In this document: positions 7,149 to 14,177 of the stretch, piece after piece
Layout of the letters: every line of letters begins with the position of its first letter
How positions within the stretch are numbered: the first letter of the stretch is position 1
Assembly (NCBI GenBank): GCA_934444695.1
Contig: CAKSDF010000023.1
Location: 1 to 18,394 of the forward strand
Origin: an uncultured Eubacteriales bacterium
GTDB taxonomy: Bacteria; Bacillota; Clostridia; Oscillospirales; Acutalibacteraceae
Direction: 5' to 3'
Length of the DNA stretch: 18,394 nucleotides
Translations under genes and position numbers: made by a program
Notes under the pieces: generated by a model
The model's input: only the letters and a program-made list of their open reading frames with translations
Database searches by the model: none
What the model was told of the DNA's origin: nothing

Positions 7149-8033
7149 ATGGAAATAAATCAAATGAGATATTTTTTAGATGTTGCTTCCACGCAGCACG
7201 TCACAAGAAGTGCCGAGCGTCTGCACATCGCTCAGCCGGCGCTTTCCAAGGCGATACACAACCTTGAACAGGAGCTTGGAGTGCCGCTTTTTTCTTCAAA
7301 GGGAAGAAATATCGTGCTTACCGAATACGGAAAATATCTTAAAGAAAAGCTTGGCGGAATAATTTCCGAAATAGACGATCTGCCCGAGGAAATCAAGTCC
7401 ATGACCGACAGGGAAAACGCCACCATACATTTAAAGGTGCTTGCCGCATCAACCCTCATAACCGACGCCATAATCGAATACCGCCGCAAGCATCCGAAAA
7501 TTAATTTTCAGCTTATGCAAAACGATGAATCCAAGCTTTATGACATTTCGGTCACCACCGAAAGGGTTAAGTCGGAGGAGCTTTATAATTCCAAAAACCG
7601 TTTTGAGCTTATCGAAAAGATATTTTTGGCAGTGCCGGCCGAGCACCGCTTTGCCGAAAGGGAAAAAATAAAGCTTTCGGAAGTGGAAAAGGACGGATTT
7701 ATCAGTCTTATGGGTTCCAAGCAGCTAAGGTGGATATGCGACAAGTTTTGCCGACAGGCGGGATTTGAACCGAGAATCATTTTTGAAAGCGATAACCCCG
7801 CTGCAGTTAAAAATATGGTGTGTTCCAATATGGGAATATGCTTCTGGCCGGAATTTTCGTGGGGAAATCTTCAAAAGGGCAGCGCCGTGCTTCTTGAAAT
7901 AGAGGAACCGGTATGCCAAAGAGAAATTATTTTTAAATGCAGGGAAAACAAACTGGACAATCGTGCGGTGGTCGACTTTTTTGAATTTTTGCAGGAGTTT
8001 TTTGATAGAAAGGCCAGAAAGAGCAAAAGATAA
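7149..8033 (+). CDS. LysR family transcriptional regulator
   Basis: 294 aa DNA-binding regulator, normal length for the family. Residues 1-60 form the winged helix-turn-helix: MRYFLDVASTQHVTRSAERL, then HIAQPALSKAIHNLEQELG with the recognition helix around 29-37 and the wing PLFSSKGRNIVLTEYG. Residues from about 90 form the periplasmic-binding-protein-like effector domain (a first strand near HLKVLAAST, and LAVPAEHRFA as the typical hinge segment). AGGGGA at 7135-7140 supports the ATG. It is transcribed divergently from the SemiSWEET-like gene, the classical arrangement for a LysR regulator and its target. The likely ligand is related to that transporter's substrate, but nothing in the sequence names it. 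Confidence 0.93.
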   Translation: MEINQMRYFLDVASTQHVTRSAERLHIAQPALSKAIHNLEQELGVPLFSSKGRNIVLTEYGKYLKEKLGGIISEIDDLPEEIKSMTDRENATIHLKVLAASTLITDAIIEYRRKHPKINFQLMQNDESKLYDISVTTERVKSEELYNSKNRFELIEKIFLAVPAEHRFAEREKIKLSEVEKDGFISLMGSKQLRWICDKFCRQAGFEPRIIFESDNPAAVKNMVCSNMGICFWPEFSWGNLQKGSAVLLEIEEPVCQREIIFKCRENKLDNRAVVDFFEFLQEFFDRKARKSKR

Positions 8034-8076
8034 TTGCGGGATAAAATGTTTGCACGAGTTTGCGGGCCGCTGAGGT

Positions 8077-8124
8077 GTTCGGCAAAATCAATCGGGGGCT
8101 TAACATCGGTTGATTTTGCCGAAC
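8077..8124. repeat. 18-base-pair inverted repeat (hairpin or cruciform)
   Basis: Arms 8077-8094 and 8107-8124 pair over 18 positions with a single T-G wobble, around the 12-base loop GGGGCTTAACAT. There is no T tract on either side. It lies about 44 bases after the lysR stop. Possible roles are transcript 3'-end protection, an element terminus, or half of a composite repeat with the next hairpin. Confidence 0.75.
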
Positions 8125-8211
8125 GGAGGGAGGCAGCCTTGAAAAAGGTGAGAGCGGGTTTTAAGGCAACATTGCAATAAGCGGAAAGATTGCCGATTGC
8201 TGCTCCCTCCG
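8124..8211. repeat. Long-range stem with nested stem, candidate structured element
   Basis: CGGAGGGAGGCAGC (8124-8137) pairs with GCTGCTCCCTCCG (8199-8211) over 13 pairs with one bulged G. Inside it GGCAA (8165-8169) pairs with TTGCC (8190-8194). The whole could fold as a stalk with an inner arm, directly following the preceding hairpin. Confidence 0.5.
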
Positions 8212-8230
8212 GTCTCGGCCGAGCCGAGAC
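8212..8230. repeat. Perfect 8-base-pair hairpin
   Basis: GTCTCGGC (8212-8219), loop CGA, GCCGAGAC (8223-8230). No T tract follows. It abuts the tandem repeats and the preceding long stem. Confidence 0.6.
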
Positions 8231-8291
8231 AGCCTCAGCGGCAGTGTAGGTGCACAGCCTTAGCGATAGTTTAGGTGCACAGCCTCAGCGG
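8230..8291. repeat. 25-base tandem direct repeat, about 2.5 copies
   Basis: Units 8230-8254 and 8255-8279 share the frame CAGCCTYAGCG..AGT.TAGGTGCA (21 of 25 identical). A third, truncated copy begins at 8280 with CAGCCTCAGCGG. The repeats end about 106 bases before the pyr -35 box. Divergence between copies suggests an old duplication or a repeated protein-binding site. Confidence 0.6.
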
Positions 8292-8338
8292 TGGGAACGG
8301 GACATTGTCTTTGTGACACTGTTTTTATAAATGAACTG

Positions 8339-8462
8339 CCGGTATCACGTGCACCGTAGTGCGGAAGAAAAATGCAAAAACCGCCCCGCCCGACCCATTG
8401 ACAAAGCAGGCAGAGTTTGCTATAATACCGACAGTGGTTTTTAAATCGGTACGCGATACCGG
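8339..8462. repeat. Inverted repeat flanking the pyr promoter
   Basis: The left arm (8339-8356) starts CCGGTATC and ends ACCG. The right arm (8447-8462) is CGGTACGCGATACCGG. The reverse complement of the right arm matches the left arm except for one substitution and a two-base gap. The right arm can also form its own small hairpin, CGGTA-CGCGA-TACCG (8447-8461), in the transcribed leader. Confidence 0.45.
8398..8426 (+). promoter_or_regulatory. Promoter of the pyr operon
   Basis: TTGACA (8398-8403), 17-base spacer ending in TGC (extended -10) and TATAAT (8421-8426): full sigma-A consensus. The predicted start is near 8433, giving a leader of about 52 bases. The leader contains no terminator or PyrR-like attenuator that I can recognise. 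Confidence 0.9.
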
Positions 8463-8484
8463 AAAGATTACGGGGTTTTGTAAT

Positions 8485-9687
8485 ATGAAAAAATTCTCTT
8501 TTAAAAATTTTGACGAATTTAAAATATTTTTTGCAGAATACGCCGCTGAAAAGGGGCTTTACCGTCGCTTTTCCAATTGTTTGATAATTCCCGGACTCTG
8601 TGATGCTCACGTGCATTTCAGAGAGCCGGGTTTTTCTTATAAAGAGACAATAAAAAGCGGTTCTTCGGCGGCGGCAAAGGGCGGATACACTGCCGTTTGC
8701 ACAATGCCTAATCTCGATCCCGCTCCCGACAGCAAGGCACACCTTGATGTGCAGCTGGGCATTATAGAAAAAGACGCCGTTATTAATATTTATCCCTTTG
8801 GCACAATAACAAAAGAGGAAAAGGGCGGGGAGCTTTCGGATATGGATGAGATGGCTCCTTTCGTTTGCGGATTTTCAGACGACGGCAAGGGTGTTCAGTC
8901 GGCCGAGATGATGGAAAAGGCCATGCTTAAAGCAAAGAGTCTCGGCAAGGTACTGTCGGCTCATTGCGAGGATGAAAGCCTGCTTTTTTCGGGATACATC
9001 CACGACGGAAGCTATGCAAAAGAACACGGTCACAGAGGCTTATCCTCAAAAAGCGAATATGCCATGATAAAGAGAGACCTTGAGCTTTGCGAAAAAACAG
9101 GATGTAAATACCATGTCTGCCACATTTCGGCAAAGGAGAGCGTCGAGCTTATAAGACGGGCGAAAAAGCGGGGTGTGAATGTTACCTGCGAGACGGCGCC
9201 GCACTATCTCTGCCTTTGCGAAAAGGATCTTAAAGAGGACGGCCGGTTTAAAATGAATCCTCCTTTAAGAAGCGAGCAGGACAAAAAGGCGCTTATCGAC
9301 GGTATTGCCGACGGCACCATCGATATGATCGCCACCGATCACGCGCCTCACACAAAGGAGGAAAAATCCCGCGGCCTCGAAAAAAGTCTTATGGGCATAT
9401 CGGGAATTGAAATTGCCTTTCCGCTGATATTTACCCACCTTGTGAGAAATAATATAATTACGGTCAAAAGGGCCGTCGAGCTTATGTGCATAAATCCGCG
9501 AAAGAGATTTGACATTCCATTCGGACTGGATTTTGCGGTTTTCGATATAAGCTCGGAATACACTGTTGATTCCGAAAGCTTTGTTTCCATGGGAAAATCC
9601 ACACCCTTTGACGGGAATAAGGTTTTTGGAGAAAATTTGCTGACGGTTTGCGACGGCAAAACCGTTTATGAAAAGGGGACATTATGA
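8485..9687 (+). CDS. pyrC: Dihydroorotase
   Basis: Zinc amidohydrolase that closes carbamoyl-aspartate to dihydroorotate, the third step of UMP synthesis. 400 aa. Metal and substrate residues are in place: His42 and His44 in DAHVHFREPG, Asp132 in FSDDGKG (an aspartate-bridged site, as in class I enzymes), His160 in SAHCEDE, His213 in CHIS, and Asp285 in ATDHAPHT. The N-terminal beta subdomain is only about 37 residues, shorter than the roughly 55-60 usual in class I enzymes. The frame is open back to 8359, but the consensus promoter lies at 8398-8426, inside that extension, so the ATG at 8485 is taken as the start; its ribosome site (CGGGG, 8471-8475) is weak. First gene of the pyr operon; its stop overlaps pyrK by four bases. 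Confidence 0.93.
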   Translation: MKKFSFKNFDEFKIFFAEYAAEKGLYRRFSNCLIIPGLCDAHVHFREPGFSYKETIKSGSSAAAKGGYTAVCTMPNLDPAPDSKAHLDVQLGIIEKDAVINIYPFGTITKEEKGGELSDMDEMAPFVCGFSDDGKGVQSAEMMEKAMLKAKSLGKVLSAHCEDESLLFSGYIHDGSYAKEHGHRGLSSKSEYAMIKRDLELCEKTGCKYHVCHISAKESVELIRRAKKRGVNVTCETAPHYLCLCEKDLKEDGRFKMNPPLRSEQDKKALIDGIADGTIDMIATDHAPHTKEEKSRGLEKSLMGISGIEIAFPLIFTHLVRNNIITVKRAVELMCINPRKRFDIPFGLDFAVFDISSEYTVDSESFVSMGKSTPFDGNKVFGENLLTVCDGKTVYEKGTL

Positions 9688-10421
9688 AACAGGGACTTTT
9701 TAGCATAACCCAAAACGAAAAAATTGCCCAAAGCGTTTATAAAATGCGGCTTTCGGGAGATACATCGGCCATAAAAAAGGCGGGTCAGTTTGTTAACATC
9801 AAGCTGGACGGATTTTTCCTGCGCCGCCCCATTTCGGTTTGTGACTATACGGCCGAGGAGCTGCTCATCATCTATAAGGTGGTTGGCAAGGGTACCGAAA
9901 AAATGAGCAAAATGGAAAAGGGAGAACAGCTTGACATTCTGACGGGGCTTGGCAACGGATACGATCTGAGCGTAAAGACCGAGAAACCGGTGCTTATCGG
10001 CGGCGGGGTCGGCGTTCCGCCTCTTTACAATCTTTCAAAGGAGCTTAAAAAGCAGGGCAAGCGGGTTTCGGTAATACTGGGATTTAATTCTGAAAAAGAA
10101 ATATTTTTCGAGAATGAATTTAAGGAGATCGCCGACAGGGTGCTTATCTGCACGGCCGACGGAAGCTACGGAATAAAGGGCTTTGTTACCGATGCAATAA
10201 AGGATATTGATTTTGATTATTTCTTTACCTGCGGCCCCGAGCCGATGTTTAAGGCGCTTGAAAACACCATTGATAGGGATATATCGGGACAGCTGAGCTT
10301 TGAAGAAAGAATGGGTTGCGGTTTCGGTGCCTGTATGGGATGCAGCTGCAAGACGCTGGCCGGAAACAAACGAATTTGCAGAGAAGGCCCGGTGCTTTTC
10401 AGGGAGGAGATAATATGGTAG
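9684..10421 (+). CDS. pyrK: Dihydroorotate dehydrogenase B, electron transfer subunit
   Basis: 245 aa iron-sulfur flavoprotein that passes electrons from the PyrD FMN to NAD+. Residues 1 to about 95 are the FAD-binding barrel with RRPIS at 47-51. The NAD-binding domain begins with GGGVGVPPL at 106-114 and includes TCGPEPM. The C-terminal [2Fe-2S] ligands are Cys212, Cys217, Cys220 and Cys232 (MGCGFGACMGC...RICREGPVF-like), the PyrK pattern. It starts with an ATGA overlap on pyrC (AAAAGGGG upstream) and overlaps pyrD by seven bases, consistent with production of a stoichiometric PyrK2-PyrDB2 complex. Confidence 0.95.
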   Translation: MKQGLFSITQNEKIAQSVYKMRLSGDTSAIKKAGQFVNIKLDGFFLRRPISVCDYTAEELLIIYKVVGKGTEKMSKMEKGEQLDILTGLGNGYDLSVKTEKPVLIGGGVGVPPLYNLSKELKKQGKRVSVILGFNSEKEIFFENEFKEIADRVLICTADGSYGIKGFVTDAIKDIDFDYFFTCGPEPMFKALENTIDRDISGQLSFEERMGCGFGACMGCSCKTLAGNKRICREGPVLFREEIIW

Positions 10422-11332
10422 ATTTAAAGGTTGATCTTTGCGGAAAAACCCTCGATAATCCTATAATACCGGCAAGCGGAACTTTTGGATACGGATATGA
10501 GTTTGCCGAACTTTACGATATAAATTGCCTTGGGACCTTTTCCTTTAAAGGAACCACGAAGGAACCGCGATTCGGCAATCCCACCCCCCGCACGGCCGAG
10601 TGCCCTTCCTGCGTGCTCAACGCCGTGGGACTTCAGAATCCCGGTGTGGACAAGGTGATATCCGAGGAACTGCCCAAGCTTAAAAAGGTCTTTCACAAGG
10701 GTGTTATGGCCAACATCAGCGGCTTTTCCCTTGAGGAATATGTTTATGTGGCAAGCAGACTTGATAAATGCGAGCAGGTGGATTTCCTTGAGATAAATAT
10801 AAGCTGCCCCAATATCCATGGCGGCGGAATGTCCTTCGGAACCTGCGCGTCCTCTGCCGAACAGGTTACGGCGGCGGTCAAAAAAGAGGTTAAAAAGCCG
10901 ATAATTATGAAGCTTTCGCCCAATGTCACCGACATTGCCGAGATCGCCAAGGCCTGCGAGGCGGGCGGTGCCGACGGAGTCAGCCTTATAAACACCCCTA
11001 TGGGTATGAGAATAGACCTTAAAACAAGAAAGCCTATTATAAAGAACGTTACCGGCGGAATGTCGGGACCTGCCGTTTTCCCGCTGGCCCTTCGTATGGT
11101 GTGGCAGACAGCCAAAGCGGTTAAAATTCCCGTTATCGGCATCGGCGGAGTGTCAAGTGCCGAGGATGTCATAGAAATGATGCTTGCGGGAGCTACTGCG
11201 GTTGGTGTTGGCGCGCAAAACCTTGTCAATCCTTACGCCTGCAGGGACATTATAAACGACCTGCCGAGGGTAATGGAAAAATATAATATAACGAAACTCA
11301 GCGACATAACCGGAGGTGTCAACATTGGGTAA
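10415..11332 (+). CDS. pyrD: Dihydroorotate dehydrogenase B, catalytic subunit (class 1B)
   Basis: FMN enzyme of 305 aa oxidising dihydroorotate to orotate; with PyrK it uses NAD+. The N-terminal PIIPASGTFGYGYEFAEL and LNAVGLQNPG segments, the catalytic-base Cys131 in INISCPNIHGGG, and the FMN-phosphate loop IPVIGIGGVSSAEDVIEM are all present. A cysteine, not a serine, as base separates class 1 from the membrane-bound class 2 enzymes. The ATG at 10415 is preceded by AGGGAGGA (10401-10408). The frame is open upstream to 10316 but lies wholly inside pyrK there. It overlaps pyrF by eight bases if pyrF starts at TTG 11325. Confidence 0.95.
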   Translation: MVDLKVDLCGKTLDNPIIPASGTFGYGYEFAELYDINCLGTFSFKGTTKEPRFGNPTPRTAECPSCVLNAVGLQNPGVDKVISEELPKLKKVFHKGVMANISGFSLEEYVYVASRLDKCEQVDFLEINISCPNIHGGGMSFGTCASSAEQVTAAVKKEVKKPIIMKLSPNVTDIAEIAKACEAGGADGVSLINTPMGMRIDLKTRKPIIKNVTGGMSGPAVFPLALRMVWQTAKAVKIPVIGIGGVSSAEDVIEMMLAGATAVGVGAQNLVNPYACRDIINDLPRVMEKYNITKLSDITGGVNIG

Positions 11333-12023
11333 GGATGTAATCATTGCCTGCGATTTTTCGTCGGCAAAAGAGACCTTTGAATTTCTCGACAAATTTGAGG
11401 GCAAAAAGCCGTTTGTTAAAATCGGAATGGAGCTTTTTTACGCCGAGGGACCGGAAATCGTCAGACAGATAAAGGCGAGAGGCCATAAGATATTTCTCGA
11501 TTTAAAGCTTCACGACATACCAAACACTGTCAAAAAGGCCATGCGGGTGCTTTCTAAACTTGATGTTGATATGTGCAACCTGCACGCCGCCGGCGCCGCT
11601 CCCATGATGAAGGCGGCTCTTGAGGGACTCACCCGGGACGACGGAAGCCGTCCCATACTTATCGCCGTTACCCAGCTTACCTCTACCGACCAACAGACAA
11701 TGGAGAGAGACCTGCTCATAAAAGAGCCTATCGACAGGGTGGTTATGCACTATGCAAAGACCGCCGCAGATGCAGGGCTTGACGGAGTGGTTTGCTCGCC
11801 GCTGGAGGCGCAAAAGGTGCACGACACCTGCGGTAAAGGCTTTTTGACCGTCACCCCCGGCGTGCGTTTTGCAAACGGGGATATAGGCGACCAAAAGCGG
11901 GTTATGACCCCTGCACAGGCCAAAGAGATCGGCTCCGACTATATAGTTGTCGGCCGGCCCATAACCGCCGCAGACGACCCGGTGGCGGCATACAAGAGAT
12001 GCATAAACGACTTTGTTGATTAG
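11325..12023 (+). CDS. pyrF: Orotidine 5'-phosphate decarboxylase
   Basis: TIM-barrel enzyme that removes CO2 from OMP to give UMP, 232 aa. The catalytic tetrad motif DLKLHDIPNT supplies Asp59, Lys61 and Asp64. The phosphate-binding end VTPGVRF and IVVGRPI are intact, and residues near the N terminus (IIACDFSS) give the first substrate Asp. Start choice: GTG at 11316 lies within the GGAGGTG ribosome site (11312-11318). TTG at 11325 is six bases downstream of that site and is the better start, giving Met-Gly-Lys-Asp. The start is inside the 3' end of pyrD, implying coupling. pyrE follows 13 bases after the stop. Confidence 0.93.
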   Translation: MGKDVIIACDFSSAKETFEFLDKFEGKKPFVKIGMELFYAEGPEIVRQIKARGHKIFLDLKLHDIPNTVKKAMRVLSKLDVDMCNLHAAGAAPMMKAALEGLTRDDGSRPILIAVTQLTSTDQQTMERDLLIKEPIDRVVMHYAKTAADAGLDGVVCSPLEAQKVHDTCGKGFLTVTPGVRFANGDIGDQKRVMTPAQAKEIGSDYIVVGRPITAADDPVAAYKRCINDFVD

Positions 12024-12036
12024 GAGGATACATAAG

Positions 12037-12678
12037 ATGAATGATACGCAAAAGCTGATCGCAAAGGATCTTCTTTCCATTAAGGCGGTATTTTTCCGTC
12101 CCGACGAGCCTTTTACCTGGGCAAGCGGAATTAAAAGTCCCGTCTATTGTGACAACCGCCTGACCCTTACTGCGCCCGAGGTCAGAAACGATGTTGAACA
12201 GGGACTTAAAGGGCTTGTGGAACAGCATTTCCCCGAGGCCGAGGTGCTGATGGGTACTTCCACCGCAGGAATCGCCCATGCCGCCATAACCGCCCATCTT
12301 ATGGGACTTCCCATGGGATATGTCCGCTCGGGAAACAAGGATCACGGCCGCAAAAATCAAATTGAGGGCCGTCTTGAAAAGGGTCAGAAGGTGGTTGTTG
12401 TTGAGGATCTTATTTCCACCGGCGGAAGCGTTATCGAGGTGGTTAAGGTGCTCAGAGAGGCAGGAGCGGATGTGCTGGGCGTTGTCAGCATATTCACCTA
12501 CGGAATGAAAAAAGGCCTTGAACGCCTTGCGGCCGAAAATGTCGTTAATTACAGCCTGTCGAATTTTGACGCCATCGCTCAGGTGGCGGCCGAGGAAGGA
12601 TATATCGCCGCCGACGATGTTAAACGGCTTATAAAATTCAGAGACAATCCTTCGGATGAAAGCTGGGCAGAAAAATGA
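12037..12678 (+). CDS. pyrE: Orotate phosphoribosyltransferase
   Basis: Transfers phosphoribosyl from PRPP to orotate to form OMP, 213 aa, usual length. The PRPP-binding motif VVVVEDLISTGG is at residues 119-130. The orotate and PRPP loop segment FTWASGIKSPVYCDNR and the flexible loop YVRSGNKDHGRKNQIEG, with its catalytic lysines and arginine, are also visible. The ATG at 12037 is preceded by AGGAGG (12022-12027), the best ribosome site in the operon. Upstream in-frame starts from 12013 lie before that site. The stop overlaps pyrB by four bases. Confidence 0.95.
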   Translation: MNDTQKLIAKDLLSIKAVFFRPDEPFTWASGIKSPVYCDNRLTLTAPEVRNDVEQGLKGLVEQHFPEAEVLMGTSTAGIAHAAITAHLMGLPMGYVRSGNKDHGRKNQIEGRLEKGQKVVVVEDLISTGGSVIEVVKVLREAGADVLGVVSIFTYGMKKGLERLAAENVVNYSLSNFDAIAQVAAEEGYIAADDVKRLIKFRDNPSDESWAEK

Positions 12679-13592
12679 GAAATATAATTAACATTCTTGA
12701 TCTGTCCACCGAGGAAATTGATGAGCTTATAAAGCGGGCGGCAGACATAAAGAAAAATCCCTCGAAATACAGCGAGGTCTGTAAACATAAGATTTTAGCC
12801 ACCCTCTTTTTTGAACCCTCCACCAGAACAAGGCTCAGCTTTGAATCGGCCATGCTGTCTTTGGGCGGAAACACCTTGGGTTTTGCCGATGCCTCTTCAA
12901 GCTCGGCCACAAAGGGAGAAAGCGTTGCCGATACCATATCGGTGGTCAGCGGTTATGCTGACATTATTGCCATGCGCCATCCGAAAGAGGGCGCTCCCAT
13001 TGTTGCGGCAAAGCATTCCCTTGTACCCATCATAAACGCCGGTGACGGAGGCCACTATCACCCCACCCAAACCCTCACCGATCTTATGACCATAAACGAG
13101 CAAAAGGGCGGGTTTGATAACCTTACAATCGGTTTTTGCGGCGACCTTAAATTCGGCCGAACGGTCCATTCGCTTATTGAGGCAATGTCGAGATATAAGG
13201 GCATAAAGTTTGTGCTCATTTCCCCGCCCGAGCTTAAACTGCCCGGCTTTGTCAAGCAGGAATACATCAAGGACAAAGGTATAGAATATGTCCAGTGCAC
13301 CTCTCTTGAGGATGTTATGGGCGATCTCGACATTCTTTATATGACCCGCGTGCAAAAGGAACGGTTCTTTAACGAGGAGGATTATCTGCGGCTGAGGGAC
13401 AGCTACATTCTCACCGAGCAGAAGCTTAAATACGCAAAGGACGATATGTGCATACTTCATCCTCTGCCCAGGGTCAACGAGATCTCCACCGCCGTCGACA
13501 GCGACAAAAGAGCCTGCTATTTCAAACAGGCCCACAACGGCCGCTTTGTCAGAATGGCGCTTATAATGAAACTTTTGGGGGTTAAGGCATGA
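12675..13592 (+). CDS. pyrB: Aspartate carbamoyltransferase, catalytic subunit
   Basis: 305 aa transcarbamoylase making carbamoyl-aspartate from carbamoyl phosphate and aspartate, the committed step of pyrimidine synthesis. The carbamoyl-phosphate loop FFEPSTRTRLSFE includes Ser49-Thr-Arg-Thr-Arg53. HPTQTLTDL and HPLPRVNE (262-269) complete the active site, and the 80s-type loop SSSSATKGES is present. It begins with an ATGA overlap on pyrE, without a strong ribosome site of its own (translational coupling), and ends in an ATGA overlap with pyrI, so catalytic and regulatory chains should be made together as in the allosteric holoenzyme. Confidence 0.95.
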   Translation: MRNIINILDLSTEEIDELIKRAADIKKNPSKYSEVCKHKILATLFFEPSTRTRLSFESAMLSLGGNTLGFADASSSSATKGESVADTISVVSGYADIIAMRHPKEGAPIVAAKHSLVPIINAGDGGHYHPTQTLTDLMTINEQKGGFDNLTIGFCGDLKFGRTVHSLIEAMSRYKGIKFVLISPPELKLPGFVKQEYIKDKGIEYVQCTSLEDVMGDLDILYMTRVQKERFFNEEDYLRLRDSYILTEQKLKYAKDDMCILHPLPRVNEISTAVDSDKRACYFKQAHNGRFVRMALIMKLLGVKA

Positions 13593-14014
13593 ATATAGAC
13601 AGCATAAAAAACGGAATTGTTATCGACCACATTTCGGCCGGAAACGGTATGAAGCTTTACGAGCTTTTGGGACTTTCCGAACTTGACGCATCGGTCGCCA
13701 TAATCAAAAATGCCCAAAGCTCCAAACTCTCCAAAAAGGACATCATCAAGATCGATGCCGACATTAAGATCGATCTGGATGTCATCGGATATGTCGATCC
13801 CGATGCTACCGTCAATATTATAAAGGACGGAAAGCGGGTGGATAAGTTTTCGGTCAAGGCACCAAAAATTTTAAAAAATGTTATCAGGTGCAAAAATCCC
13901 CGCTGCATAACCTCCACCGAGCAGGGACTGGACAGGGTCTTTCGCCTGACCGACGAGCAAAAAAAGACCTATCGCTGCATTTACTGCGACGCAAAATACG
14001 GCTCATCTGATTAG
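13589..14014 (+). CDS. pyrI: Aspartate carbamoyltransferase, regulatory subunit
   Basis: 141 aa nucleotide-binding chain that confers allosteric control by CTP and ATP on PyrB in characterised enzymes. Residues 1 to about 95 are the allosteric domain (NGIVIDHISAGNGMKLYELLG, then IKIDADIKIDLDVIGYVDP). The C-terminal zinc domain has Cys101, Cys106, Cys130 and Cys133; these spacings (5, 24, 3) equal those of E. coli PyrI Cys109, 114, 138 and 141. Slightly shorter than the E. coli chain (about 153 aa). GGGGGTTAAGG precedes the overlapping ATG. Last gene of the pyr operon. Confidence 0.95.
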   Translation: MNIDSIKNGIVIDHISAGNGMKLYELLGLSELDASVAIIKNAQSSKLSKKDIIKIDADIKIDLDVIGYVDPDATVNIIKDGKRVDKFSVKAPKILKNVIRCKNPRCITSTEQGLDRVFRLTDEQKKTYRCIYCDAKYGSSD

Positions 14015-14133
14015 TAAGCGGAACGGTTTTAATAATTGTTTCCCTGTTTTCTGTCAAAAACTGAAGGCGTTATTTTCGCAAAGGGATTTCAGTAAAGAAC
14101 AAACCCTTAAAAACTTATTTAAATCAAGCAAAA

Positions 14134-14167
14134 GAGCCTTGGCAGTGGTTGACCGCCGAGGCTTTTT
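14134..14167 (+). terminator. Intrinsic terminator of the pyr operon
   Basis: GCCTTGGC (14136-14143) pairs with GCCGAGGC (14155-14162), including one T-G wobble, around an 11-base loop. Five Ts follow (14163-14167). It lies about 120 bases after the pyrI stop and overlaps the glyA promoter. Confidence 0.8.
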
Positions 14168-14177
14168 ATGGTACAAT
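14149..14177 (+). promoter_or_regulatory. Promoter of glyA, embedded in the pyr terminator
   Basis: TTGACC (14149-14154) lies in the terminator loop. The 17-base spacer is the 3' arm, T tract and TGG (extended -10), followed by TACAAT (14172-14177). Predicted start near 14184, about 34 bases before the glyA ATG. Confidence 0.75.

Larger units (their letters stand above)
8034..8397. other. Gene-free structured region upstream of the pyr promoter
   Basis: Between lysR and the pyr promoter there is no frame with a ribosome site and recognisable product. Instead the stretch holds three strong base-paired elements (8077-8124, 8124-8211, 8212-8230), a 25-base tandem repeat (8230-8291) and one arm of an inverted repeat (8339-8356). 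None has a T tract, so they are not ordinary terminators. It could be a dispersed repeat element or a structured RNA. Confidence 0.6.

Noticed and set aside
8230..8291. CRISPR array
   Set aside because: The 25-base units are directly adjacent with no spacers, number only about 2.5, and no cas gene is present.
8359..8484. N-terminal extension of pyrC
   Set aside because: It contains the consensus TTGACA-17-TATAAT promoter and has no ribosome site, so it is upstream DNA.
8433..8484. PyrR attenuator in the pyr leader
   Set aside because: The leader is about 52 bases with no antiterminator/terminator pair and no match to the known PyrR-binding loop sequence that I can recall.
12897..13535. 212-codon minus-strand frame over pyrB
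   Set aside because: Shadow of pyrB; no motifs and no separate promoter or ribosome site.
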